A stretch of DNA of 64,000 nucleotides from NCBI GenBank assembly GCA_037179515.1, contig JAXCGZ010001892.1, positions 101,001-165,000 on the forward strand, read 5' to 3'. Positions 13,848 through 37,589 of the stretch are shown here, piece after piece. The position numbers and the translations under genes are program-made. The stretch comes from Halocaridina rubra. Lineage: Eukaryota; Arthropoda; Malacostraca; Decapoda; Atyidae. Below the pieces are notes generated by a model. It had not been told where the DNA came from. It did no database searches and was given only the letters and a program-made list of their open reading frames with translations. The first letter of the stretch is position 1, and every line of letters begins with the position of its first letter.

Positions 13848-15547
13848 CTGTATGAAATAATGATGGAAAATTTTATAAAATTGCCACTATAATACAAAAA
13901 GCCGTTTCAATTCTATTAAACTACATTCAGAAATTACGCAGATAACATAAAATATATAGAGACCTCATTATCAAGAGTAAATTTTATGACAAAAGGTTAT
14001 TTTCAGCATTATTGAAAAAAAAAGAAGCTGAACTAAAGAATCTGATACTCCAAATCAAAATGATAATGATTAAAGAAAAGGCGAACCCCTTATGCCTATG
14101 ATTAAATTCTTTATATGTTACTAGGTCATAAACATATAAGCAAGGTAATATACAATAAAATATGACAGCAAAAAACACCAATCAGGAATCCAAAGGGAAA
14201 ATTATAATGTAAATAAAGTGCTGGCTGCCTATCACTTTGCAGCTTAACTTTTTGAAAAGAACTATTTATAGAAAAATTATGATGTTAAGATTATGCATAA
14301 TATGTTTTACCCAAAAAATTTAAGTTTTTACATCATGCTAGACAACGAATACTTACAACTGAATTATACAAAACTGATGCAGAGATATCACGATATTGTT
14401 GACTGTGTCTGGAATGTCTTGGAGCTGGTACGAAACGCTGATCTGAGGAGCCTTGATCCTGATGGTTATCGACCTTATAAGGACTTCTTCCTCGGCCTCT
14501 CCTGTTTCCAGACCAGCGAGAGGACCTGCTGGGGGCTGTATTTGACCGTCTTGAAACGGGGTTTTGATGTCCTACAGATATGATAAAGAGAAATGAACCA
14601 TTAATATGTCTTCTGAAAATCCTGGACCATTAATGTCTCATATATCTTTACTCAGATCTGCAAAACCTTTAATATCAAACAAATTTTTTTAGGACACACT
14701 ATACATCTGGAAACAATACTAAAAGACTGGTTGTAAACAAAGCAAGTTTTTCAGTCTATGCTCTTGTATATACAACATACTGGGCCAGTGGCAACATCTT
14801 CAAAAACTGATGTTAGATATTTTTACAAGAAATTACTTAACCCTGGAAGGTGTGACCGTACTCAGTCGGAAATCTGTCCACATGTAATCATTTAGGTGTG
14901 AAATATAAAACCTTCCACCTGGATTTTAAATTGTTGCCATTTATGTCTTTCCACAGATGAGTAGATAACTCTTGACTTTCTTCATGTCCTAATCATCCAT
15001 TACTGTTTAAATACAGGAGAGCAACTGTGTAACAGTAATGAGACAGTAGGTATCTTTTGTAAATGAGTCTTACTTAGGGCATAAAAAAGAAAAAGAAACT
15101 ATTGTACCACAGTGATCATGCTATGCTGATAAACTTAGATGTCATCAGCTAAAAAGTGAATTTTAGCAAAAACACTCTAGCTGATTTGTAAACTGTATAT
15201 GTTGCTAAAACTAAGAGTTTTCTTAACACAGATAAACAAGGAAATATACAAGTACTAAACAATATCCAATCACAAAATCTATTCAACATTATACACATTA
15301 AAGGTAGTCAGTGTTCAATAAACATTACAGCTAAACAAGAAGCCACTACCTTTACAACCAATAAAAATTAGTTTCAGCTAATGTTTACAATACTGATTCT
15401 CTCTCTCTCTCTCTTTTTTTTTTTTAAGCTCACCTGACTTGTAACTATACTGAGAATTAGACCTTGAAGTTTGTTGACTATAATGCATCTGAGCTGGGGT
15501 CCAGTGGCTGTTAATATCCCCAACTTTTGGAAAAACATCCACCATCT
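13725..15547 (-). CDS. Probable spliced gene, unknown function (three exons)
   Basis: Three minus-strand segments have good splice signals and join in one frame: 15547-15434, 14571-14357 and 13847-13725 with stop TAA. The first ends in a strong CAG|GTGAGC donor in phase 1. The middle exon has a pyrimidine-rich acceptor (ATCTGTAG) and a GTT|GTAAGT donor in phase 0. The last has a TTTCATACAG acceptor. From the ATG at 15545 the product is about 149 residues. It is rich in Ser, Arg, Gln and Tyr, with a basic RRGRGRSP patch, and ends in MPLSAVSVN. No family was recognised; the composition fits a disordered or RNA-binding segment. More 5' exons are likely. Phase agreement is the main evidence; no transcript was seen. 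Confidence 0.55.
14357..14571 (-). CDS. Internal exon of the unknown minus-strand gene
   Basis: 215 bases that need one base from the preceding exon and end in phase 0. The frame is Ser/Arg/Gln-rich (RRSNTAPSRSSRWSGNRRGR). An overlapping plus-strand frame at 14293-14583 has no splice support and is taken as a shadow. Confidence 0.6.
15434..15547 (-). CDS. Exon of the unknown minus-strand gene (5'-most found)
   Basis: The upstream TTTCAG acceptor would bring TAA in frame, so the exon more likely begins at the AG ATG following GTCCAG, or the ATG at 15545 is an initiator (G at -3, G at +4). The frame contains VFPKVGDINSHWTP and ends in SYKS plus one base. Confidence 0.5.
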
Positions 15548-17533
15548 CTGGACATTACCTGAAAGTTTACATTATAAAGTAAAAACCTCCGACATTAGTG
15601 ATATTTTCTGGAAGAATAAACATTATAACTTCTACCTCATAGGATATTCTTCATTACAAATGGCTATATCTGGATAATCAAAATTTACATGCTCACATAC
15701 ATTGGTATCAGGAGTTATTTGTAAACATAACATATCCATTCCCAAGATTTACTTTTCCCAAAAAAAAAACAATTGGTCTTCCTGAAGTCTTTGAGGGATA
15801 AAACAGCAGAGGTTAAATAAATCAGGTTGCAAAATGAAAAAAAAGAAGCCTTTGAATAAGAATTTTACACAGAAGAAAAAAGGCAAAAGCCTTCTTGAAG
15901 ACGTTAACAATTGTATAATTCAGTTATAAAGACATTTTCGAAATTCTGGATGTCATCCATATTAGACAGTAAAAAAGGTTGAATGTAATTAGTATTATTC
16001 ATCTATTTGCTGATTGATAGCTATATTAAATGCTTGTGAAGGAAAATCTTCGAAAGCACACCTAAAATTACCAACATAAAGCTGTTAATTGTTTTTATAT
16101 TTGTTACAATACAGGTTGGGTCTTAAACCTAAAATTTACACTGTGTGAATTAGGAGACAAATACAGTACAACAAGATCACTGCATTAGCACAGCTAGTAT
16201 CCATTAATTGCTACATCTTTTCCCTTCTTGCTATGTCTTAGTCAAAGTATTATGATTGACCTCATATGCTTCTCTCAACATACAAACACACTGATAATTT
16301 TCATTACTGTATTTGCAAACAGCCCTAACTATCCACAGGCATTTAATATTAATGCAAGTACAACAAAAAATATTACTGCATTATGAACTCTTTATAAATA
16401 CTCTTTACATACAGTTGATCATCTTTAAATTCTGTAAAAGAAAAATTATGTCTAACTATCTGCTAACCGTGAGGAATATATTTTGAAATATCGATCAAGA
16501 TGTCACTCTAACTAAAACTGCATTAAATAATATTAATGTTATCGTATGAGCTAAGTCAGTGTAACAATGAATGCTGACTATTGGAAACTGAAGAAACACA
16601 TGATAGTAGCTTCTAGCCTTGCACAAAAACAAAAAAACAGAATAAACAACAAAACCTAATAGTACCTGTTTTGTAATTTTTGCAGTAGCCTAAAAACAGT
16701 CTAAACTAATATCAGCATTACATACCGAAAGCCTTTATTTTTTTTTTCTTTTTTTGACATAAGAGTAAAGTTGATATATTATATGGCATTATGTGTGGGA
16801 TACTATTCATTTACAATATGGTACTCATAGTGGGTCGAGGCAAAGCATGCAAACACAAAATGGAAGTATAGTGTAACCTTGTATATTGATCTAAAGAAAA
16901 TTAGATGTATGTAAACATTTTATCTTCATCGTTTGAAACGTACTTATATATAAATTGTAGATAATCTGTTATCTACAGGCCAGTCATAATTGTTACCTAT
17001 ATATCTAAACTCACCTAACATCTAAGGTAAGTTAAAAACATAAATAATAAAAAGGATTGGCCCATACAGCGATAATATTTCTATTCAAACCATAGATCTG
17101 CATCCCAATGACTGGTATCATTACACAAGCTTAGGTTAGGTAGGACTGGGTTACTTAAGGTTGGGCTGCGTTTCTCTAGCTTGGCTTGCGACTGGATGTT
17201 GGTGAACAATCTCTTGAAAAATCTGGTGTCCACAAACCTAACTAATCTGACCCTATTAAAATAATTCTCATACTTTTTTGTATTTTGGGGTGTGATAGTA
17301 AAGGTTTACCATACAAATCATTGAAAAAAAGGCTATGCAGAATCACTACAGAACAATAATTTTAATTATCAACTCGTGTTTTAAATGGTAACGAACTATC
17401 CATACTGAGCTAAAATTATAAATATCAAAAGATTTTTTCCTAAGGGTGTGAAAGTAAACAATAATTATTATTAGTGCCTCGCAGGTATAAAGGTAAACAT
17501 TCCCAGTTTTAAGAAAATATATGGGGTAGTTTA
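15548..17533. other. Probable intron or spacer
   Basis: AT-rich unique sequence with no coding stretch that has splice sites. If the putative exon near 18.0 kb belongs to the minus-strand gene, this is intronic. Confidence 0.4.
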
Positions 17534-17764
17534 CAGTTTTGCGGGCCATGCCGCTCAACGACCTCACCCCTCAGCTCAAGTAAGTAGTTCGACCCTAAAC
17601 TGTATGATGGGAAGGTTAGGTAGGTATTTTTACTTAGAATAGTAAAAAATTGTTTCGTATGCCTATTGTCGCCATTTTTGTTGAGTATTCATCCGCCAGC
17701 TCTCTAGTTAGAGCTAACGCCATCTATTGGTAGGTTTTGAACATTGGTATGGCCCGCAAAACTG
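17534..17764. mobile_element. TA-flanked MITE with 16-bp terminal inverted repeats
   Basis: The left end CAGTTTTGCGGGCCAT at 17534-17549 is the exact reverse complement of the right end ATGGCCCGCAAAACTG at 17749-17764, and each end is bordered by TA. The 231-bp interior has no transposase. TA duplications and CAG...CTG ends are typical of non-autonomous Tc1/mariner-type elements. Open frames starting MARKTV on both strands are produced by the inverted repeats themselves and should not be called genes. Confidence 0.85.
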
Positions 17765-17972
17765 TAGGTCCCAAAAGTGAAAAACAAAACAAAACAGGAG
17801 ACAATGTTACAAGCATGGAGCTCTTTCTTGCAAAAAGAACAAGGTAAAAAAATTATGTAAATTTAAGCCTAAATACTTAAAAAAAAAAAAAAAAACGACT
17901 GGACACATTCTTGGATAATAGAACTATTCTCTCACTTAAATAATTTTTTTTTACCACTCCTTTGAAACTTAC

Positions 17973-18008
17973 AATACACGACGATACATTTATATCGAAA
18001 GAAGACAT
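17973..18008 (-). CDS. Possible first coding exon of the minus-strand gene
   Basis: Minus-strand ATG followed by 12 codons (MSSFDINVSSCI) and a GTAAGT donor in phase 0. The surrounding 17980-18070 is richer in CpG than its neighbours. It would join in phase 0 to the ATG at 15545 if the weak CCAGAG acceptor is used. Support is only splice phase and composition. Confidence 0.25.
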
Positions 18009-18560
18009 AAAATCCCCCAGAATCACATAAAATCACACAATAGTTGCTACGATTGCCGCTGTTGCTGCTTAACTTGATGTTGACACTAGTTTATGATGCC
18101 AAGTGTAATGGAGGGAGAGCCTTTGTAACAGTTCCTCCAATTTTATTGTTTTTTTTTTTTTAATCTCTTACTCCTAAATTCAGAGTTCATTTTGCTTTTA
18201 CATATTTCATTCTCTTTACTCTTCTCATTTTTTTTTTATTAATTTAGTTTTACAATGTTTCATCAGTGGGATAATTGGTAGATCTTGACTCGCACACACA
18301 CCCAAGTAGTGAAACGAAAAAATATATTAAATGAATAAATTATCAACTGGTTCCTTAACTAGGGCTGAACAAACCTAATCAAACCTAATATAACAATATT
18401 TTAATGAGATATTTTCCTATTGTACTATATTACATATGGTAGATTTAATTTTTCACAATTTGAAAGATTTTTGTACTGATAGTGGTGTTATTTCTACTAT
18501 TCTGTATTGCAAAGACAATTTGCTTTAATTATGCAGTAGAGAACTGACTAATGAGATTTC

Positions 18561-18563
<3 letters not shown>

Positions 18564-18596
<33 letters not shown>
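18564..18596. repeat. (CT)n microsatellite, left half
   Basis: Ends exactly where LINE-derived coding sequence begins; its counterpart at 19691-19754 follows the LINE. Confidence 0.95.
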
Positions 18597-18598
<2 letters not shown>

Positions 18599-19687
18599 TT
18601 TTCCTAATATATGTTAATGATTTACCTCAATTTATAAGAGATTGCCTACTTGTTATGTATGCTGATGACACCCAGATTATGCTTACTGGTGACATTGATA
18701 GAATTCCTGAAATATTAAAAAGGGCTGAAGATATATTAAACTGTGCCAAAAGTTATTTTAACAGTAATGGTCTTTTACTGAACGAAAATAAAACTAAATT
18801 CGTTATTTTTGGATCAAATCAATACCTGTCCCGCATTCCTGAGAACATCAGTATAATTTTCAACAATGTTTCACTCTTCCCATCTAATAAGGTTAAAAAT
18901 CTAGGAGTTATTATGGACAGTACCATGACATTTAATTTTCATATCGATGAACTACATAAAAAAGTGAACGGGACCCTTATTTACTTGAACAGAGTCTATG
19001 AAAGATTCGAGCCTGATTGTAGGGTAATTGTAGTACAAACATTGATTTTAAGTATTCTCAACTACTGTCTGAGTGTTTGGGGTTCCACGACTAAGACCCA
19101 GATGTTACGAGTGAAAAGGCTCCAGAATTTTGCTGCAAGAGTTGCCATAGGGGGGGTGCATAAATATGATCACGTGACTCCCCTCTTTGAGAGATTGGGT
19201 TGGCTAAGGATGGACATGAAGTTCATATATAATATCTGTCTTTTAGTTTTTAAAATAAATCATGGAATATTACCGGAATGGCTCTTCTCATTGCCAACAG
19301 TTAATCAAGTGCGTATCAATAACGTCAACACCAGATATCAGAATTCTTTTTACGTGCCCAGAACTTCCACTGATATTGGGGCAAGAGCCTTAAATGTAAT
19401 GGGCCCGAGACTTTGGAACTCTTTACCCGCAAACTTAAGAAGCTGCCAAACATTACCCTCATTTAAATCTCATCTTTTAAATCACCTACTTAATAAGTGA
19501 TTTTAGTCTCATTATTATCCTCCCATTGGGTAGACGAAGAGTACGTATGCTTATTTTAATGTGTAAATATTTTGATTATGTGCTTTGCAAATTTCATTTG
19601 TTTCATATTGACATTTTACATTTGTAATTTGTAATTAGATTAATTATCATGTAATAGCCATTTTTGATGGAAAAAAATTTTTGACTT

Positions 19688-19690
<3 letters not shown>
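18597..19690 (+). mobile_element. Second LINE type (LINE-B, CR1/L2-like), 5'-truncated
   Basis: Open frame starting in the RT palm just before LIYVNDLP, followed by the catalytic YADDTQ, a GLLLNENKTKFVIFG segment and a C-terminal RLWNSLPANLR block. Such ends are typical of CR1/L2-group reverse transcriptases. The 281 codons from 18655 run to TGA at 19498-19500. The 3' UTR ends in TTTGACTTTGAC. Sequence and motif details differ clearly from LINE-A. Only the last third of ORF2 remains, so the copy is dead on arrival although its frame is intact. Confidence 0.9.
18655..19500 (+). pseudogene. LINE-B ORF2 C-terminal fragment (reverse transcriptase palm to end)
   Basis: 281 codons containing YADD (catalytic Asp pair) near the start and the thumb/C-terminal region. 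The fingers, the upstream palm and the endonuclease are missing through 5' truncation. Confidence 0.85.

Positions 19691-19754
<64 letters not shown>
19691..19754. repeat. (CT)n-(ATCT)n microsatellite, right half
   Basis: Follows the LINE-B 3' end without spacer. Together with 18564-18596 it indicates insertion into a CT tract. Confidence 0.95.
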
Positions 19755-19755
<1 letters not shown>

Positions 19756-20599
19756 ATACTCTAACACTCATTTCATTTGTCCATTTAATTTTATTTTATA
19801 TGTCCTATAAATATTTTTATCTCTGATGCTAAGTCAATTTACCACAAAGAACACGTGATATAATTATTGTGTCCTGCCCATAAGTTGCATTAGGTAAACT
19901 CACAACTTGGGTCTTTCATTCAGATTCAACTGAGGATTATTTTCCGATGTTTGATTTCGAGTCTTTTAGTTACCTTTTAGTTCCTGGTCTATCCGTGCTT
20001 AAGGAAGATCAGGTCTTTCTTTTTGATTCAGAGTGAGGGTTTCCAGAGGTAGCCATAACAGCAGCTCTATCTTAGCCTTTCATCAAGGTCCAATTCTTGA
20101 TATATACATGCTTTAATTTGATTATTCTAAAATTCCTCTAAATATTCTTCCGTGACGACTTGGGGTCTTTAATCTAGAATCAGTCTGAGGGCTCGAGATT
20201 GTATATTTTTCCAGTATGTCTATTCTAGCTAAATAATTGAAAAATAATTCCTGCTTTTTTTCTCCATCTAAATTACTCACAAATTTATTTCCGCTTGATC
20301 TTTCTAAACTTATTAAAATGTAATTTCTGGTCTATCCATGTTCTAAGTGGCTCTTACATCTCCTTAAGACCGAATTCCCTCATTTCATTAGGTGGTCCAT
20401 ACCAAATTCTTGAATATTTCCAATTAAAACAATCTTTTAACGTTCATTTCAACCACTGATTTTTTTTAAGCCATTGAAGATTTTCTTTTGTTGTCTACTT
20501 TATATTGACATATAATTTATCTTTAAAAAAAATAATTATGCACATAGTGAGATGCCTCCAATATGTATTGTATACTTGAATATTACTCTTCACTGATGA
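19755..20599. other. Spacer with faint repeats
   Basis: GGTCTTT...GATTCA..TGAGG phrases recur near 19910, 20010 and 20165, suggesting an old repeat. No gene. Confidence 0.4.
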
Positions 20600-21840
20600 T
20601 CTATACATCTCTATCATCTAAAAATTTTCGGCTTCTTCCGTCAGGGTCGCCCCTGCGGATTATGCGCCTCCATATTACTCTATCCCCTGCCTCCTCCTCC
20701 ATCACACCACATACCTCATGTCCTCCCCTCACCACATGCATAAACTTCTCATTGGTCTACCTTTTCCCCTCTTGCCTGGCAGCTCCATTCTCATTAGACT
20801 TTTCCCCACATACTCCTCATTCCATTTCATCGCGTCTCCAAACCATCTCAGACTCCAAACCATCCTACCTGTGCTGCTCCTAGAAAATAGCAGCATCTTC
20901 AACTCTGCCTCCTAGCCTATTGTGAGCGGTACTCTCTCCAAGCCATACAACATAGCGAGTCTTACTACCATCTTGTAAACTTTTCCTTTCAGTCTTGTAG
21001 GTACCAGTTTATCACATTAAACTTTACCTTTCAATCTTGCAAGTACCAGTTTATCACATGTAACGTCTGTTACTTTTCTCCACCCACTCCATCCAGCCTG
21101 CATTTCCTTCTTTACCTCTCTACCACTCTTTCCAGTCCTTTGTACAGCTGACTCCAAATATTTAAACTCATCAACCTTTGATACCTCTACGCCTTGCATA
21201 TTACCACTCTACAGCCCTGCTTGTCATTCTTTCTTGCTCTGCTGACTTTCATTCCCCATCTCTCCAGTGCATACCTCCACCTCTCCAAGCTCGCCTCGAC
21301 TTATTCCCTACTCTCAATGCAGATCACAATGTCATCCACGAACTTCATGGCTCATGGTAACTCCTGTCTGATCCCCCCAATCCTTCCCATCCTTTATCCC
21401 CCTCTCCTCAGTGATGACACCCTGAATAGGGCTAAGAGAATTTACTCGACGCCGTCACTGTTCTTCCCCCACCTATCCTATCCCATCCCATTCATTCATT
21501 CATTTTATCCATCAACCTGTCCATTACCATTGCAAACAAGAAAGGGCCCAAGCTCGATCCTTGAAACAATCCCACCCTCACTTTGAACCAATCCCTCAAT
21601 CCTGCAGCACACCCCACCGTTGTCACACTGCCCTTATAGATATCTTGCACTACCTCTACATACTTATCTGTTACTTCCGACTTCCGCATGCAATACCACA
21701 ACACCTCGCGCGGCGCCTTGTTATAACTCTTCTCATAAATACATAGTGCAACTCCTTGTTTTCTCGGTACTTGTCCATAAACAGTCTCTGAGCAAAAATT
21801 TCATCCGCATTGTTCCTTCCTGGCATAAAGCCACTTGCTG
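20600..21840 (-). mobile_element. Degenerate RTE-type LINE
   Basis: Minus-strand frames carry the RTE reverse transcriptase signature in order: FMPGRNNADEIFAQRLFMDKYR (split here by frame breaks), YCMRKSEVTDKYVEVVQDIY, DWFKVRVGLFQGSSLGPFLF, VSKVDEFKYLESAVQ, AGWSGWRKV, and near 20700-20640 a tail encoding DRVIWRRIIRRGDP. Frameshifts and stops interrupt the chain. A 42-bp in-frame duplication (20978-21019 and 21020-21061) repeats the CDKLV..RLKGKV codons. Dead copy. Confidence 0.85.
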
Positions 21841-21852
21841 CTTACAAATCCT

Positions 21853-22168
21853 CACAATTCTTTTCTGTCTAGATTCCACTAAAACTGATACTGATATTCT
21901 TCCCTATCTTCATCTCTGCCTTGTCCATAAACTTTTCCTTTTCCTTCGTCTTGGTGTTCTCTCATGCCCGGGCCGTTATTGTAGAGAGCAGTTTTTGCCT
22001 GTCCCGGTGTCACAATTCTTGTCAGCCTAGATTCCAGTAAAACTGATATTGATACTCTTCCCTATCTTCATCTCTGCCTTGTCCTTAAACTTTTTCTTTT
22101 CCTTCGTCTTGGTGTTTTCTCGTGCCCGGGCCGTTATTGATGAGAGCAGTTTTTGCCTGTCCCGGTGT
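21853..22168. repeat. Tandem duplication, 158-bp unit, two copies
   Basis: Copies 21853-22010 and 22011-22168 both run from CACAATTCTT/CACAATTCTTGT through TTCCCTATCTTCATCTCTGCC to GCCTGTCCCGGTGT, with about 10% differences. It directly follows the 5' end of the RTE fragment and could be part of that element's 5' region. Confidence 0.9.
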
Positions 22169-25100
22169 CACACTCATAAAAAAAATCTCCCTTGTTCTTA
22201 AAAAGTAGTACCAGAATATTTTTTTCTCCATTCCTCAGGCAATATCCTACCTCTATACATATATTGTATTTTTTTTGTACTGGATATAATAATACATCTT
22301 CAATTCTAATGTAATAATAATAGAAAATAAATTTTAAAGATAATTTTAACAGAATAAAATGAAAATAAAAGATTTGAATGAAAATAAATCACCTTGTCTC
22401 CAAAACTTGCTCTAATATTCCAAAAAAAGTTCTTGAATACTGAATATTTCCAAAAATCCATTGTTATAAAGTATGTTACCAGTTTATTGGTATTGCTAAA
22501 TGCAATTAATGTATAATTTTTTTTTATTAACACACCATTATATAAATTCTTTGTATATGTATTTATTCAAAATAAGAAATTTTTTTTTCTCTTAAATTCA
22601 CGATGTAGAGCGTAACTCGCCCACCAACAACATCCCACCGCATCGGATAAAATTTACAAGTAAAATCAACAATATTACACTTAATATGTTCTTAATACCA
22701 AGTGATCAGTATTATTACTATGCACCAAATTTCTTAGTTTATCTATATAAAATTCTAATTATTGTGAAGTACTTCTCCGTTTTTAGAAATAAACAAGACA
22801 GTGATAAATATATTTTTGTGAGGGACAGAAAATGGCCGCATGTTGTTATGCGGGGCGTCACTCCTGGAAAAAAGTAAAAATGCCAAGATCTGGAAAACAT
22901 TTGTATATTTATACATATTTCATTTGCATCGAAGAAATGAACGAAAGTTGTTTTATAAAGTACCACAGCGAAAAATTATATAATTTTTATTCATTTCCAT
23001 TTGATGGGTAATTCCCCCAGATCTCACCCGTGTTTAGAATAGGCAGATTATTATTTACCACACCCTACAATGATCAGAATAGGCAAACTGCCCATATTCA
23101 TATCTACAGTATTTAGAATAGGTAGACTATTCGCTACTACCGTGGCTATAATAATGTCAAAGGAAAAATCCGGTAAAAATTCACGGGTCAGGTTTTAATT
23201 TTTCCCTTGACTTTTTTTTTTATAATTTTTACCTGAATTTGCTTTTTCACTCTACAGTGATCAGCATAGGCAGATGACTATTATTATTATTGCCTACAAT
23301 TATCAGAATAGGTAGGTTACTATTATTACCACCCATATGATCAAAATAGGCAGACTAACATTACTATTTGGAACTAATATATTTAATTAAATTGCTTGGG
23401 GTTGATAAAGCTTGTGATTTGTACAGTTTTCTGTAGTGTAAAATTTGAATTAATGTAAATTAAGTCATTATGACTTATTTGATGCTAGGTTATTATTATA
23501 TGGGATGGCAGGGCTTTTTCCTTCCATAATCGCTTCTAGCTTTGATGCTTTCCCTATCATATATTGCAGAGTTACTCTCAATATGAAAACCCTACCTCTC
23601 CCTCTGTGTTGAAAGCCCTGCCTCTCCCTCTCTGTCTATTTTGACCCAGTCAGAAGGCCACCAACATAATCCAACTACATCAAAAGAAAAGACTAGTAAT
23701 AAGGCCAAACTTCATATGATCTCTGTACTAAAGGCAGTTTGAAGGAATAATAAACAAAAAAGATTTAGAGTTAAATATTCCTCAAGGTTTCCATAAGAAT
23801 AATGTTACCCTTGTTCCCTGGCCAGTATCAGATCCCACTTTGTGAATTGTAACCAAGTTTTGAAATCCTAATCTTCCTTGAATACAATTTGGTTGTTATA
23901 GTCATCTCCCCCCTAGAGTTAGTGCTGTGTGTGTTTGATGCAAATGAATAACTGCGCATATCATGTAGAAGCTGGAACAGCTACTTTGACATTTACTGTT
24001 GACTCTCAGGGTTCTGGTAAATTAATAATGGCTAGTTTTCTTTTGACACAACCCCTCCTCATTATTAAAGATTGTTGCTTGTTCAGCATTATGAGAACTT
24101 TCATTTTCGTCTACTGAATTAGGTTTTATTTTAAGTCCCTAGTCTGCCCCAGAGTAGATTGAGAACATTAATTTTCTGTGAAAATAATATGGCAGCTGAC
24201 CCAGCAATATCTACCAAGCCATTTAAGCAAAAACTATTAGCTCAAGTTACCTATCTAAAGGTCATTTGAAAAGTACGGTATTGAATGGCAGAAATAAAAT
24301 AAATAGCAATAACGGTTGTAAAAGTGACACCATATTAAATACAGTACTAATAATGATAAAAATAATAGTAATAGTTGCTATTTCCCCTATCATCATTATT
24401 ATTTTATTGATATTAATAATGATTAAACTTAAATAGTATACAGTTATGAATTATATTAAGAATATATCTCAGTCAAAATTCATAGATGTTTCTACATAGT
24501 TACAGTCAAGTTAATAAATTTTTAGAGAATCATAATTATGAAACCATTTACATTGAACAGCTCAGGAGAATTACCTCTTGCTTGTCTAGGTGAAAATTCT
24601 ATAGTTTGCCTCTGTATTTGTTTTTGCAAAAATGAGTGCACTGCTCTGTGACGATTCCCCATATATTACTGACTGTAGCCATATTAGCAAGTGATGTTTT
24701 AATGTTTTAAATATCAAAACACAAGTAGTATTTGCAATCTAATTTTACTTTCTGCCCGCACCCAATCATGTTTCTTAAGCGCCAGTTTAATGTGGTTATA
24801 TTTCCCTATTCTTCCCAAGGTAACCTGCCTTGTAAAATTTAAGAGTTTCTGACTTTATTTGCGTTTTTAAATTTCATTGGTAAGGGGTGCCATTATAAAA
24901 GCATTACTTATATTTCTCTTCATGAGTATTATCCATTGAATAGAGATAATATGTCATATATCATTGTTTGTATAGACAGTGTGTTTTCCAACACAAGCTG
25001 CTCATGAGATATTGAAATTATGGGTTTATTGACCCCATATGACCTGGAGCTTGCATTTTTAGAAGTGTATAGAAAATATCTTTCCTTGTGTCCTCTAAGA

Positions 25101-25402
25101 TGACACTGTTACAGTTTACTGTACAAAAGTAAGAATTTACCAGTTCTTGTCATCCATCCAGATTGATTTACTAACACTTGTTAAGATTTTATCCCTTCTA
25201 GTGAGTGCTTTTTTTCTGGCAGTGTATCGTCACTTAAGGGAGATGGAAATATATTAGTTTTACTCATTCCTTAAACTGTATTTAATTTGGTGAAGTAATA
25301 AATTCCAAGATGCACTTTTTCGACCAGCTCATAAGTTTTCCATTTGTATTTGTTTAGTTTTTGCACTAAGTTTTGCAATACTGTTAATATATTGCATTTA
25401 TA
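22169..25402. other. Spacer upstream of the zinc-finger gene
   Basis: AT-rich with no coding exon that joins in phase to the gene downstream. CpG-containing patches at 22600-22640 and 22830-22865, the latter with AAAATGGCCGC (YY1-like), are candidates for its promoter or first non-coding exon. Phrases such as AGAATAGGCAGA recur from 23030 to 23350, an old repeat. Confidence 0.4.
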
Positions 25403-25430
25403 GGTATCTGGGTAAAAGCTGCAAGGACAT

Positions 25431-37180
<11,750 letters not shown>

Positions 37181-37589
37181 AGCATTTAGATATGCAGTAT
37201 TCAACTGAGCTTTATGAAGCAGCTCTTCTATATGGAAATCCACTTCTTTTAGAATTAAATTAAATATGAAAAACTACATGAAAACTTAGGGAAAGTTTTT
37301 TTTTGTATTTTTCATTATCACTATGATCGAGGAAGAGTAATAACTTCGTATTTACTGCATATCTTTAAAGGTGACTAAATGGGATAGGGGAACAAGATGG
37401 CTAGTACTCTTTTCCTCCCTGAATTTCTCTTCGTGGTCATAAAAACATCTAATACGGTAGAATAAGTGAGGATTATTAAGTTACGTTGAGGTCTATCTTA
37501 TACTGAATATGATGTTTGTGAAATAAATAGCTTCTTACTTACATTATATATAACTGAAGGAAAAGGCTTCATGCTTTCCGAATAATAAA
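37181..37589 (+). terminator. 3' UTR with candidate poly(A) signals
   Basis: AATAAA occurs at 37522-37527 and 37584-37589, the first canonical signals after the stop codon. The true cleavage site is not visible from sequence. Confidence 0.45.

Noticed and set aside
14293..14583. Plus-strand 96-codon frame (RYHDIVDCVWNVLELVRN)
   Set aside because: It is antisense to a minus-strand segment with good splice sites and phase agreement, so it is taken as a shadow.
17346..17567. Minus-strand frame containing MARKTV and plus-strand ATG frame at 17749 with a donor-like GTAAAA
   Set aside because: Both starts fall in the 16-bp inverted repeats of a TA-flanked MITE, and the plus-strand frame could not be joined in phase to the zinc-finger gene.
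22832..22873. ATG frame MAACCYAGRHSWKK followed by GTAAAA as first coding exon of the zinc-finger gene
   Set aside because: It ends in phase 0 and meets a stop or the wrong frame at either possible acceptor of the 25.4-kb exon.
23914..24117. Possible exon after the CCCCCCTAG acceptor with frame CAYHVEAGTATLTFTVDSQG
   Set aside because: Frames entered from that acceptor hit stops at once; no partner exon was found.
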